Below, in pieces: positions 27,797 through 37,791 of a stretch of 64,000 nt of DNA (the first letter of the stretch is position 1; each line of letters starts with the position of its first letter). Source of the DNA: Burkholderia mayonis. GTDB lineage: Bacteria > Pseudomonadota > Gammaproteobacteria > Burkholderiales > Burkholderiaceae. The notes beneath the pieces were generated by a model, which made no database searches, was not told where the DNA came from, and saw only the letters and a program-made list of their open reading frames with translations. The DNA is taken from NCBI RefSeq assembly GCF_001523745.2, contig NZ_CP013386.1, positions 3,038,001 through 3,102,000 on the forward strand. The letters are read 5' to 3'. A program made the position numbers and the translations under genes.

Positions 27797-29398
27797 TCAT
27801 TGCGCGGTGGGCTTCAGGTTCTCAAACACGCGTACGGTTATTTTGAAAGTGTCCCAATACGGGCCACCGAACGACAGCACTTGCTTGAAATCGCGATTCA
27901 GCCAAGGGCGATCTTCAGGCGTGTACAAACCGTGCCAAGAAATAATGATGTACTTCGGGTTCCAGTGACGGAACGGATAGTCCATGTCGCCTTCGACGAT
28001 TTTGCGCGCGACACCCGGAGAGACAAGTCCGAGTTCGTCCACCACTTCGTATTTCGGCCCCAGTCGGAAAGCAAAAGCACCCGGCTCGCACGTAATGATC
28101 ACCGTACCGTTCGGATTCGCCTTGCGAATGAACTCGGCAGCCGGAACATAGCTAACGATATGCTCGTTGACATTTCGCACGGCGAGCCATTGCGTCACGG
28201 AAGCGATACCCAGTTGCGACTTGAACAAGATCACGGCGGCGCCACATGCGCCGACTACCAACACTGCTCTCTTACCGAACGCTTCCTGTTCCCATCCGTT
28301 GCCGATAACCACCACCGCAAATGCAAAAATTGCAAATGCACCGGCAAACAAAATCGCGATCACATACCACGCCCAAATACTCACATTAAATGTGAGATAC
28401 GCCGCCGTATCACCTACCGAATAGCCCACCCATATCAAGGCCAGCAGAAGAAGGTCCTTATTCTTCAAGAACGATGCCAACGACCGCTTCTTCACGAGCA
28501 CGACGATTGCCGCGACACCGGCCAGCAAACCCACACCCAATATGTATTGCGCGCCATACGCAAGCATTTGGGTTTTCAAATTAACGAGATTGAAACCCGG
28601 GAAGTCACGCAACAGCATCTGGGCTTTCTTTGCGATTAGAGTTTCGGGTAAAAAAGCACCGAAATTCCACCGCACAAAAATCAGCCAGCAGACCAGCAGA
28701 CCACCCAGGCAAATCGCGTAACGCAGCGGATCGCCCATACGCTTCAGCGGCGACTGCGTCCGATCCGAGTTAGCGATATAGGCACCTGCCAAAGGCAGCA
28801 TGCCGGCCAGCAATACCGTATCGGGGCGAACGGTGCACGCAAGCGCCATCACGACAGCACCCAATATCGGCCGCCGCGCGATCAGATACGTATAGGTGGA
28901 TGCGAGCGCGAGAAACAGGAATGTGTAGGTCTCATGGGACGACACCGCATTCGCCGCACTGCACGTGAAAAGAGCGACGACGGACAGAAAAGCGAAGAAC
29001 CATCCGACGACATTCGCAGCGCGCAGTTGAACAATTCTCACGAGAAAGACTGCTATCCCGCCGATCGACAGTGCCGACAGCACCGTCCCGGAAACTGGAA
29101 TGCCGGCATGTCCGACACCGATGAACAGAGGCATTCCGAAGAAACGGAGAACCGGCTCAACCAGAAAGGAAACGAGATACACCAGCAGTGCATAACCGGC
29201 AGCCGTCGTTCCATAGAACCGCTCGCCGATATTGAATCGCAACCCATACCCTTGACGAAGGTTATCCGCATACCTGAACGTGATATACGAATCGTCAACT
29301 GCGTATCCCCAATTGTGCCGAACATACAGCACGACAAATATTGCGATTATCAGATAATGTATCGCGAATGGCAGGTTTGCCTTACCTTTAGAATTCAT
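27797..29398 (-). CDS. GT-C-type polytopic membrane glycosyltransferase (paralogue 3)
   Basis: A 533-residue membrane protein on the opposite strand, tail-to-tail with paralogue 2. The N-terminus has one membrane segment, then YAVDDSYITFRYADNLRQG (DD at residues 35-36) and FNIGERFYGTTAAGY, the same signature as the other two. The soluble C-terminus has GPKYEVVDELGLVSPGV. The gene is visibly more AT-rich than the flanking chromosome, pointing to acquisition from elsewhere. A GTG ten codons upstream is an alternative start. Donor and acceptor are not known. Confidence 0.72.
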   Translation of the reverse strand: MNSKGKANLPFAIHYLIIAIFVVLYVRHNWGYAVDDSYITFRYADNLRQGYGLRFNIGERFYGTTAAGYALLVYLVSFLVEPVLRFFGMPLFIGVGHAGIPVSGTVLSALSIGGIAVFLVRIVQLRAANVVGWFFAFLSVVALFTCSAANAVSSHETYTFLFLALASTYTYLIARRPILGAVVMALACTVRPDTVLLAGMLPLAGAYIANSDRTQSPLKRMGDPLRYAICLGGLLVCWLIFVRWNFGAFLPETLIAKKAQMLLRDFPGFNLVNLKTQMLAYGAQYILGVGLLAGVAAIVVLVKKRSLASFLKNKDLLLLALIWVGYSVGDTAAYLTFNVSIWAWYVIAILFAGAFAIFAFAVVVIGNGWEQEAFGKRAVLVVGACGAAVILFKSQLGIASVTQWLAVRNVNEHIVSYVPAAEFIRKANPNGTVIITCEPGAFAFRLGPKYEVVDELGLVSPGVARKIVEGDMDYPFRHWNPKYIIISWHGLYTPEDRPWLNRDFKQVLSFGGPYWDTFKITVRVFENLKPTAQ

Positions 29399-29643
29399 AC
29401 GCCCGTAAGATCGCTTTATTTTTCGCACAAATACAATCGGCGCCTATGGCGACGCCGGTTTCTGATGCAAGGGACAGATTCGATACAGAACGAGCGAAAC
29501 CCCTGCTCGCCCGAAACCCTGCGAGCTGCATTCTAGCATTACATCATCGCATTCTTCACGGCAGCGCCCCACTGACGACAGCGCTGGAGACCACGGAACG
29601 GCGATGCTATGATCCTCCGTTGCTCCGCACACTGAACCGAAAA

Positions 29644-30756
29644 ATGCCTCCCTCGAAGCTTGGCTTTATCGACGCCTTACGCGGCCTTGCCGCGCTGTAC
29701 GTCCTGTTGTATCACTTCACGCCGATCACGACACCGCAGGCAGCCGCACCTCGCTGGTTGGCGCCTTTCACCGGGCTCGGCGGTTCAGGAGTCACCCTGT
29801 TCTTCGTGGTCAGCGCTTTCACGCTCTGCCTGTCGATGGATGCGCGCAGGCAAGATGAGGCAACGCCGCTTCTCAATTATTACTTGCGCCGTTTTTTCCG
29901 TATTGCCCCGCTGTTCTACGTCTGGATCGTGCTGTACTGCATTCGAGACAAAGCAGTATTCGACGCTACCCACTCCATTTCGGAAATCGCGCGAAGCGTG
30001 TTTTTCGTATTGAATGTATCTCCGGGCCATGAGCAGGGCTTTGTGTGGGCGAGCTGGACGCTTGGGGTCGAAATGCTGTTTTATATTTTCTTTCCGGCGA
30101 TTTTTCGGCGTGCCAGCAATATCGGTCGCGCCCTGGCCTTTTTCTTCATCACACTGATGATACGGGCCCTGTGGCACGCCGCAGTGACTTACCTGATTTC
30201 GGATCAGGCCGTCGCGGCAACCTATTACAACTTCAGCCTCTTGCATCATTTGCCCACGTTCGCCCTGGGCATCGTCGCCTATCGCGCATACAAACTGCTC
30301 GATGTTGAACAAGCCAGGCGATACGGCGTTGGTGAGTTGCTGACGACCGCCGCAGTCGCGTCGCTGCTCGCAGTGGCATACGGGCTCGTCCAGATCGATG
30401 TGTTCGAAGGGCTGACGATCCAGGCAGCCATTTATGGAACGCTGTTGATCGGTCTCGCGATCAAAGCGCCGGCCGTCCTCGTCAATCGCGTGACGCGCTT
30501 CTACGGCAAGATCAGCTATTCCGTCTATTTGTGCCATGCGACGACCATCTTCCTGATGTCGAAGCTGTTCGCCGTCATCTATTCACGTTCTGCCTACGTG
30601 ACGGTCGCCTATTTCCTGTCGGTCTCGACAGGGTTGGTGGTAATCACGTTCCTCTCGTGGCTCACGTACCGATTCGTCGAGACGCCGGGCAACAACCTCG
30701 GCAAAGCTGCTATCAGAGCAATCCAGCGCCGGCGCGCCGGCAACCTGGTGACTTGA
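29644..30756 (+). CDS. Acyltransferase family 3 (OafA-like) membrane O-acyltransferase
   Basis: A 370-residue membrane protein with ten or so hydrophobic segments. The N-terminal FIDALRGLAALYVLLYHFTP contains the R and H of the family's catalytic RxxA..YH region, followed by GGSGVTLFFVVSAFTLCLS and later KISYSVYLCHATTIF. It transfers acyl groups, most often acetyl, from the cytoplasmic side to surface polysaccharide. It lies alone between two minus-strand genes, divergent from paralogue 3. It likely acetylates the O-antigen; the site is unknown. Confidence 0.85.
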   Translation: MPPSKLGFIDALRGLAALYVLLYHFTPITTPQAAAPRWLAPFTGLGGSGVTLFFVVSAFTLCLSMDARRQDEATPLLNYYLRRFFRIAPLFYVWIVLYCIRDKAVFDATHSISEIARSVFFVLNVSPGHEQGFVWASWTLGVEMLFYIFFPAIFRRASNIGRALAFFFITLMIRALWHAAVTYLISDQAVAATYYNFSLLHHLPTFALGIVAYRAYKLLDVEQARRYGVGELLTTAAVASLLAVAYGLVQIDVFEGLTIQAAIYGTLLIGLAIKAPAVLVNRVTRFYGKISYSVYLCHATTIFLMSKLFAVIYSRSAYVTVAYFLSVSTGLVVITFLSWLTYRFVETPGNNLGKAAIRAIQRRRAGNLVT

Positions 30757-30782
30757 TCCTAAACGCCCTGCTTCGCTGACCA

Positions 30783-30899
30783 TTCGCCGCTCCGCGGCGA
30801 AATTCTCGATCCGGCGATGTCAGACGCCGCGTCGTGACATTGCATCGTCCGCCCCCCCCGGAATCGGGACAAGGGGTGCGAGAAATCTAGCGCCCCTTG
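30783..30899. terminator. Two hairpins in a convergent gap
   Basis: An 8-bp perfect stem (30783-30790 with 30794-30801, 3-base loop) and a 10-bp stem with one wobble (30870-30879 with 30890-30899) lie between the convergent acyltransferase and giant-protein genes. They are placed where transcription from both sides should stop. Neither has a strong U-tract. Confidence 0.45.
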
Positions 30900-30909
30900 T
30901 ATCAGCGCA

Positions 30910-33900
30910 TCACTGCGTCACCGCCTCGACCACGCGCGAGTCGACCTCAAACTGCACGCAAAGCTGCCGCGCATATCGGTCGGCAATCTCGATGACGGAA
31001 GCGTCGACTGAATGATGTCGACGCACCCATAGCTGAACACTGCGAATCTCCTTGAGCAATGCCTCGGCATCACCGCCGATGGTTACGCTGGCTGCGTGCC
31101 TGCGATGCCGATTGAGCGACTTCGGAACGAATGCGATCATGCCTCGATCGGCCACCCGCAGGTAGACCATCCAGTCGCCCGCGACCCGAAACTGCCGGAT
31201 ATCGTCGAAGTGACGCTTCAGGACATCCTCGAGAATCGCTCGCTTGAACACGACCGCGCTGACGTTCGGTATCGTGTTCTTGACCGCAAGCGCGCCGGAT
31301 ATTTCCTGCTTGCCGTCGGCGATATAGGACTGCGTCCACTTGTCGACCGAGATATCGGCCACGTAGTCGCGATAATGCTCGCAGATGAGCTCGCCTGTTT
31401 CGGCCATCTGCTTCGATTCGCAGTAGCTCAAGACTGTCCTTTCGTCGTCGAATCCCTGCATGACGGCATCAAGGAATTCCGGATCCGACAGATCGTCCGC
31501 TTCAGCTATCCAGACGTATTCGCCCTTTGCCAGCTCGACGCCGCGCTTCCACTGTGCGAAAACCGAACCTGAATTCGCGCTATTGACGACGAGACGATTG
31601 TCGACTCCCTGATTCGCCAGCCGTTCGCGAATGGCGTGAACGCTCCCATCCGTCGAGTTGTCGTCCAGCACGATCAATTCGTAGATCGGATAGGTTTGCT
31701 TGAGAATCGAACCCAGCCGCTCTTCGACGAAGCGCTCGTAGTTGTAGTTGGGAACCACGACGGAGACGCGCTTGAAGCCGCAATCCAGCATGTCGAGCAG
31801 ATCGAATACATAGTGGCGGAACGAAAATTCCTCGGCCACGATCCGGGCACCCTTGGCACCCAGATCCTGCGCATGCCCGAAATGCTCGACGACTTCGCGC
31901 AACGCGCCGGCGAAAGCCGCAACGTCCTCGAAAGGAACCACGATGCCACCGCCCCGCTTCAGCAGTTCGCAACTGCCGGTCGCGCCATCAAAAGCGACGA
32001 CCGGCACACCGACTTCCAGCGCCTCGAGTACGACGGACGGGAACGGGTCTTCTCGGGACGTCAACGCAAGAACATCGGCGCCTGCATAGTAGAGATCCGT
32101 ATCGGCATCGAGACCCGTGAACAAGACTTTGCGCTGCAGGCCGTGTTGCGCGACGATTGCGTCGACCTTCGCCTTGGCCTCGCTCTCCCAATGGCCTACC
32201 CAGACGAAATACACGTCATCTCGATCGGCAAGTTCGGCAGCGGCTTGCGCGAACATATCGACGCCCTTGCGAAAGTCGGCGTAGCCCACGCCCAGCACGA
32301 TCTTCGCATCTCTCGGAAAATGCAGGCGTTCGCGCAACGCGGAACGCGCACGCTCGACGTCACCACGCATATGGTTGCGCTTGTACAACCCTTGGGGCCG
32401 TACGCGAACCTGCTGCTCGTTCAGCCCGGCGAACTGCGTGAACGAGCTTCTCACCATTTCAGCCGGGAAAACGACCGACTTCGCGTGAGCCGAAATCTCG
32501 GACGCATGGCGCTCGAGGCCATATTTGGTCAGCATGCCCTGCAGTTCGTGAACCAGCGCGATGCATTTGACGCCAGCCCGAGCCAAGGTGCCGGTAAACA
32601 GGCCCGACACCGTCGTGTTGCAAATCGCGGCGCCGAAGCCCTGTTGAACGAGCTTGTTGACGAGTGTCTGAGCTTCTTCACCCACGTGATCGAAGCCTGA
32701 CAGATCGTGGACGGCGCCCCAGCGCTCGAACTCTGCCTTGAGCGGCCCTTCGCCCAGCAATACGGTCGCGACGTCGATGCCGAAATCCGTAGCCAGGGTC
32801 TTGACGAGGTTGAGTGCAAGGAACTGCGCGCCATGCGCATACGCATCATGCGAAACGACCAGAATTCGACGCGCGCTACCCGCCGCAGCGGCGCGCGAAA
32901 GCGCATCGTTAGTGGCTTGCAGCCATGCGTATCCGTAGCGACGGTCGGGCTCGAGATGCGCACCTTCCGCCCATTCGTTCCACGCGTTGATGAAGACGAG
33001 ACGTTCGTCCGGATTCTCGATCCGGCGGACAGTATCGACCGAGGCATTGAACAGCCACTCTTCATACAGCTTCGGCGTCGACCCCACGAAGACGGTACCG
33101 CGCCCAGGCTTGCGCGCCTCGTTGTCCCACGAGGGCGTCACACCGCGGAACAGACGGTACTCGGCATCCTGATATGAACGGCTGCGCTCCAGATAGTGCG
33201 TCCAATCAAGGATATGGCCGGAATATCCGGTGTTGAGCAGCGTTACGCTATCGGCTTTCGACGGCGGATGGCTGTTGTTCGGCGGAAATTCAATGGCTGC
33301 ATCGAACCCGTATTCGCGCGGATCCACCTTTTCGAACGACTGTGTATAGGCAAGATACAACTCGCCGAGACCGTTGGCGCGAGCCCATTTACGCCATCGC
33401 GCGGCGGTCACGCGCGCATCCGGAAGGAGATTCGGGCGATAGACCAGCAGCAGCGGGCGGCCGTCGATACGAATATAGCGCTCATCCCGCATGTACTGAG
33501 CGACATGGGTGATGAACGCCAGATCGTCGTCGGGCGAATGATGTTGCGAAATCAGCAGTTCCTGATCCAGGCCATCCCAGCGTCGGGTCCAGTTTTCATT
33601 CGCCCAGCACAGGCAGAAGGGCAAATCGAACTCACGGTGCTCGAGATACTGGCGGATCGGCGTTTCCATCAGCCGCTTGCCGCCGAACCAATAGAAGTAG
33701 AAGCAGAATCCGCCGAGACCCGCCGCCTTCGCAAGTTCCACCTGACGGCGCTGCACGTCGGGGATCCGCAAGTCATAGAAGCCCAGTTCACCAGGCAAAT
33801 GCGGTTGATAGTGACCCGCGAACTGAGGCACGGCGCGCGTCACATTCGTCCATTCGGTAAACCCGCGGCCCCACCATTCGTCGTTTTCCGGGAACGGATG

Positions 33901-36126
33901 GAATTGCGGCAAATAGAACGCAATGGTCTTGACCGGCACTTCGCGCGGCGGCGCAGGCGGGAACGATTGATAATCGAGCGACGGGTTAACCGCCGACACC
34001 GGCAAGCGCTGCGACGCGAGATTGACCTCGTCAGCCTTCGGTTCGGGTGTATCGACAGAAGTGGTTTGCACAAGCTCGGCGACCGGGCGCTTCGCAGCAT
34101 GTTCGCCTAGCGCTTCCGCATGTAAGCGACGTCGGAACATCATCCACTCCTGGTAGGCTCGCGTATGCGCGAACAAACCTGGGAAAAGCCTGAAGAAAAG
34201 CCCCTTCACCTTGCGCTTGAGCGGCCCGGGAACCGGCAATCGTCGGTACAGCAACTTGCCCGCCGAATGAATCGCCACGGTTCGCGTCTCGCCACCTTGA
34301 ATCAGCCGTTTCGCAAAACGCAATGGTCTTGTGATGCGCCATGATGTACTTGCCAACAGTGTGCCGATCTGCTCGTCGCGCCGTTGGACGCTCGACGCCA
34401 TCCGGTCGATCTCCGCCGCATGGCGCCCGTCTCGCCGGGCCAACTCGGCGACCGTTCGATGGTAGTCGTTCGCAATCCGTTCACGTTCGCGCTCGAGGCC
34501 CTGCGCCTTCTCGATGAGAGACTTGTTCTCGTCCGAAAGACTCCGCGTCTGCTCTGCGAAATGCCGGTCCAGAAACGCCAGGCGCACGTTCGCCTCCGCC
34601 AACTGCTCGCTGACCTCGGCCAGACGATCGCTCTTCTCGTCGAGCGTCCTCGAAAGATGCTCCCGGAATGCCCGCTGGAGCTCGACGATTTCCCTCAAAC
34701 TCATCGGCGTCTGCAGTGCAGGTTCGTCGTGGACCTCGACGCCTTCAACGTGTTCCCGTACCGCGGCATGGTCAGCCGGCTCGCTCCTGCGCTCCGCCTC
34801 GAGCGCTTGCACTTTCCGTTGCTTGAGCTGTCCTTCCAACTGCATCGCAAATTCCGCGATCGCTCCGACATCCGCACGCGCGGACAAGCGGAGCAACAGC
34901 TCACAACCGTTGGTAATTTTGCCCAATATATGGCCGGGGACCGGCAACTCGAACCATGGGTCATCCCCGGGAACAACAAGTTTGATCGGCCAGCCGTCGT
35001 CCAGCACATACGCGCCGAACACCTCCGGCTTCGCCACGAAATCGGTGCGCCACGACCAGAATACCTTTCCATCAGCATCAACAAGGTCGACGTCGATCAA
35101 TTCGACAATGCCCGGACGGTCGATCACATCGACACGTAGCCTCCGCACCTTGAGTTCCGTAGCAGGCTCGCGCAATTCAAGCCGCGCAACACGTTCACTC
35201 CCGTCGCCCGGCACGTAACAGCCCATCGCATGACGCTCGGACCACGCGTCGTCCACATCGGTCTGCCAATACACCTTGCATTCGATCCGACCACCCTGCG
35301 TCTTGGAGATCGCCTCTCCGGCAACAGCGGATACTTCGTATACCGTCACATCGAGACTCGGCAGTTCGCCGTCCGACGCCAGTGCGACAAAGTAGAGCGG
35401 ACGTGCAATGCTGACTTGCTCATCGTCGCTCTGGGCGTTTTCCGGCAGCAAGGTACGCATCTGCGCATCTCTCGCGTCAAGCGCCGCAAGCACCGACCCC
35501 GTCATGACGCGCTGGCCGTAAAGCACGACGCGCGAAAATTGCATGCGCAACAGCGCCTCGAACTCGTCGAGATACAGCTCCTTGACGTGCCACGGATTGG
35601 CATAGCCCGTCACATCCGAGTACTCGTATTTGTTCGGGCTGGAAATGATGACGAGCCCGCCCGGGCGAAGCACGCGCCTGATCTCCCGTATCATCGCCTC
35701 GTGCTGATCGTGGTGCTCGATCGTTTCGAAACTCACGACGAGATCGACGCTCGCGTCGCCAAGCGGAATATTCGCAGCGGACCCGACGACGTACTCGAGA
35801 TTGGCCGCACGCTGTCCGTACTCCGCTTGTGCGTGACGAATCGCGTCCTCGCTGATGTCTACGCCGACAACTGTCGCAGCCTCGCGAGCAAGCGCGAACG
35901 ATCCGTAGCCTTCACCACAGGCAATATCAAGCACACGCAGCCCCTTCGCCAGCTTGCGTGCAACGAGATACCGGTGCATGTGCTCGACCTCGATCTGGGC
36001 GGACATCCCGGGAATGTAGCGCTCACCATCCCAAACCAGATCGTCGGCCTGATCGCTTGTCGTCGCAGTATTCTCTTCGGACGAGGTCAAGGTACTCTCG
36101 GTAATCTTCAAATATTCGTTAGACAT
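30910..36126 (-). CDS. 1738-residue multimodular protein: methyltransferase, coiled coil, WbsX-like, GT4 and GT2
   Basis: Modules in order: SAM-dependent methyltransferase (about 40-250, with VLDIACGEGYGSF at 65-77 and SFETIEHHD); a beta-rich region of unknown family (250-400); a long charged coiled coil (470-590); STSWRITRPLR (593-603); a WbsX/GH99-like domain (732-1070, TIAFYLPQFHPFPENDEWWG, NAWNEWAEGAHLEP); a GT-B glycosyltransferase of family 4 (1085-1445, SREDPFPSVVLEALEVGVPV); and a GT-A family 2 domain (1452-1700, VVPNYNYE, DDNSTDG, EADD). It is 13 bases downstream of a Wzt gene. A methyltransferase plus coiled coil next to Wzt recalls the O-antigen chain terminator WbdD, but a kinase domain is absent. 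It probably builds and caps the exported chain. Confidence 0.82.
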   Translation of the reverse strand: MSNEYLKITESTLTSSEENTATTSDQADDLVWDGERYIPGMSAQIEVEHMHRYLVARKLAKGLRVLDIACGEGYGSFALAREAATVVGVDISEDAIRHAQAEYGQRAANLEYVVGSAANIPLGDASVDLVVSFETIEHHDQHEAMIREIRRVLRPGGLVIISSPNKYEYSDVTGYANPWHVKELYLDEFEALLRMQFSRVVLYGQRVMTGSVLAALDARDAQMRTLLPENAQSDDEQVSIARPLYFVALASDGELPSLDVTVYEVSAVAGEAISKTQGGRIECKVYWQTDVDDAWSERHAMGCYVPGDGSERVARLELREPATELKVRRLRVDVIDRPGIVELIDVDLVDADGKVFWSWRTDFVAKPEVFGAYVLDDGWPIKLVVPGDDPWFELPVPGHILGKITNGCELLLRLSARADVGAIAEFAMQLEGQLKQRKVQALEAERRSEPADHAAVREHVEGVEVHDEPALQTPMSLREIVELQRAFREHLSRTLDEKSDRLAEVSEQLAEANVRLAFLDRHFAEQTRSLSDENKSLIEKAQGLERERERIANDYHRTVAELARRDGRHAAEIDRMASSVQRRDEQIGTLLASTSWRITRPLRFAKRLIQGGETRTVAIHSAGKLLYRRLPVPGPLKRKVKGLFFRLFPGLFAHTRAYQEWMMFRRRLHAEALGEHAAKRPVAELVQTTSVDTPEPKADEVNLASQRLPVSAVNPSLDYQSFPPAPPREVPVKTIAFYLPQFHPFPENDEWWGRGFTEWTNVTRAVPQFAGHYQPHLPGELGFYDLRIPDVQRRQVELAKAAGLGGFCFYFYWFGGKRLMETPIRQYLEHREFDLPFCLCWANENWTRRWDGLDQELLISQHHSPDDDLAFITHVAQYMRDERYIRIDGRPLLLVYRPNLLPDARVTAARWRKWARANGLGELYLAYTQSFEKVDPREYGFDAAIEFPPNNSHPPSKADSVTLLNTGYSGHILDWTHYLERSRSYQDAEYRLFRGVTPSWDNEARKPGRGTVFVGSTPKLYEEWLFNASVDTVRRIENPDERLVFINAWNEWAEGAHLEPDRRYGYAWLQATNDALSRAAAAGSARRILVVSHDAYAHGAQFLALNLVKTLATDFGIDVATVLLGEGPLKAEFERWGAVHDLSGFDHVGEEAQTLVNKLVQQGFGAAICNTTVSGLFTGTLARAGVKCIALVHELQGMLTKYGLERHASEISAHAKSVVFPAEMVRSSFTQFAGLNEQQVRVRPQGLYKRNHMRGDVERARSALRERLHFPRDAKIVLGVGYADFRKGVDMFAQAAAELADRDDVYFVWVGHWESEAKAKVDAIVAQHGLQRKVLFTGLDADTDLYYAGADVLALTSREDPFPSVVLEALEVGVPVVAFDGATGSCELLKRGGGIVVPFEDVAAFAGALREVVEHFGHAQDLGAKGARIVAEEFSFRHYVFDLLDMLDCGFKRVSVVVPNYNYERFVEERLGSILKQTYPIYELIVLDDNSTDGSVHAIRERLANQGVDNRLVVNSANSGSVFAQWKRGVELAKGEYVWIAEADDLSDPEFLDAVMQGFDDERTVLSYCESKQMAETGELICEHYRDYVADISVDKWTQSYIADGKQEISGALAVKNTIPNVSAVVFKRAILEDVLKRHFDDIRQFRVAGDWMVYLRVADRGMIAFVPKSLNRHRRHAASVTIGGDAEALLKEIRSVQLWVRRHHSVDASVIEIADRYARQLCVQFEVDSRVVEAVTQ

Positions 36127-36139
36127 AAAAGCTCTGTTA

Positions 36140-37528
36140 CTACGCGGCCGACGATGCCGTCACCCCTACACGCAGCATCGGCACGGCAAGAAGGTGATTC
36201 GCGACGCTTGACGAATGCACTCGAACCGGCAACGCATCGTGAATCCAGTGCAACTGGACATGGTTTTGCTGGGTGCCGTCGGCAATCGCCACGTTGATCA
36301 TGTACTCGCCCACCGGCAGTAGCGGCATCGCAAACGAAAAATGGGCGGCCAGCGTGTCACTGGCGCCACAAGTCGCATCCTGACCTTTGCACGTCAGATA
36401 CGTGTTCTCTCCGAACAGGTGCTGACCGAGATGGTCGTTAAAGAAAAAGCCGATGATGGGCGCGCGGACATCGTCATGAATGGATGCGGTCACGCGAAGC
36501 GTCACCCGCTCTCCTCCGACGATCCATCCCAACGGCACATTCGAGTCGTCGACAAATTCCACATTCAAGATGCGCGCGGCCCCGCTGCCAAACGACGCCG
36601 CATGGGGATCAAACTGCATTATCTCAATGTCGTTGCGATAAGGCGTCGCATTGATGATCGACAACCGCGTATCGGCCTCGCTCGCCGATATCCGCTTGGG
36701 TTTGGGAGACTGGCGTTCATCTATGCCAACGGTACTCGCCGTGGAGTCAAAGTACGCCTCGAGATAGGCTTCACATACTTCTTCGGGATCACCGACACGC
36801 ATGACTTCGCCTTTATCGATCCAGATGACGCGCGAGCACAGCTTCTTCACGGTCGACGTATCGTGGCTGACGAACAGAATCGTGCCGTTCTCCCTGAACT
36901 GGTCCATAAACCGCAGGCACTTCTGATTGAAGAAGGCGTCACCGACCGCCAGCGCTTCGTCCACCACCAATATGTCGGCGTCGACGTGAGCGATGACCGC
37001 GAACGCGAGCCGCACGAACATCCCGCTCGAGTACGACTTGACCGGCTGGTCAATGAATTCGCAGATATCGGCAAACTCGACAATCCGGTCGAGACGTTCG
37101 TCGATCTGGCTGCGCGAAAGACCGTGCAGTTGCGCGTTCAGGTAGATGTTCTCGCGGCCGGTGTATTCGAGATCAAATCCGGAACCCAGTTCGAGCAGCG
37201 CGGCGACCCTGCCTACCGTTTCCACCGTGCCTCGGGTCGGGCTTAGCGTCTGACAGACGATCTGCAGCAGCGTGCTCTTTCCGGAACCGTTCCGTCCGAT
37301 GATGCCGATGGTTTCACCCTTTGCGACCTCGAAGCTGACGTCGGTCAACGCCCAGAACGCGTCTGCGTACGACTCCGATTTCTTCCGCGCGAATTCGCGC
37401 CATCTCCGGCTCGTCAGCGCCCGGCTCGCGAGCCCGAACGCGGCTTGCTTGAGATGGTTTGCCGGATGGTCATACGAACGAAACCCTTTTGCCACTCCGG
37501 ATGCTCGAATGACAATTTGCTTGGACAT
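36140..37528 (-). CDS. Wzt-type O-antigen ABC transporter ATPase (copy 1)
   Basis: Cytoplasmic ATPase of a polysaccharide exporter, 462 residues. The nucleotide-binding domain has GIIGRNGSGKSTLL (Walker A), the signature YSSGMFVRLAFA and ILVVDEALAVGD (Walker B), then the switch FVSHDTSTVKKLC. After about residue 265 comes a C-terminal Wzt_C-like beta domain (FFFNDHLGQHLFGENTYL, FAMPLLPVGEYMINVAIADG) that in homologues binds the modified non-reducing end of the glycan. No permease gene is next to it; the only Wzm is the plus-strand copy about 1.2 kb away. The start MSKQIVIRASG is preferred to one three codons upstream. Confidence 0.88.
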   Translation of the reverse strand: MSKQIVIRASGVAKGFRSYDHPANHLKQAAFGLASRALTSRRWREFARKKSESYADAFWALTDVSFEVAKGETIGIIGRNGSGKSTLLQIVCQTLSPTRGTVETVGRVAALLELGSGFDLEYTGRENIYLNAQLHGLSRSQIDERLDRIVEFADICEFIDQPVKSYSSGMFVRLAFAVIAHVDADILVVDEALAVGDAFFNQKCLRFMDQFRENGTILFVSHDTSTVKKLCSRVIWIDKGEVMRVGDPEEVCEAYLEAYFDSTASTVGIDERQSPKPKRISASEADTRLSIINATPYRNDIEIMQFDPHAASFGSGAARILNVEFVDDSNVPLGWIVGGERVTLRVTASIHDDVRAPIIGFFFNDHLGQHLFGENTYLTCKGQDATCGASDTLAAHFSFAMPLLPVGEYMINVAIADGTQQNHVQLHWIHDALPVRVHSSSVANHLLAVPMLRVGVTASSAA

Positions 37529-37791
37529 TGAAGCCATTCCATGGAAAGCGCGATCCATGCGCGACCGCAAAAGTAACCGGCCTGCTCGGTCCGGACGTAA
37601 CTGATCATTTTAGCAAACCCGCCCGCTCGTGACAGACGCGGGCACCGCGTATCCATTGCACCCCGAAACGGCGTCAGGCATTGGCGCAAACCGTAACCAT
37701 ACGTAACATGAAGTCCCTTGCCACTCTGCAATAATTGGCGCCAGCCTGACGGCTGTCCACCGCACATCAAGCATCAGTAAAGGTCACACAT

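Noticed and set aside
30910..36126. Assembly artefact joining several genes into one frame
   Set aside because: The frame is continuous over 1738 codons, linkers between domains are plausible, and the domain combination is of a kind found in O-antigen loci. It therefore reads as a real fusion, although resequencing would be a fair check.
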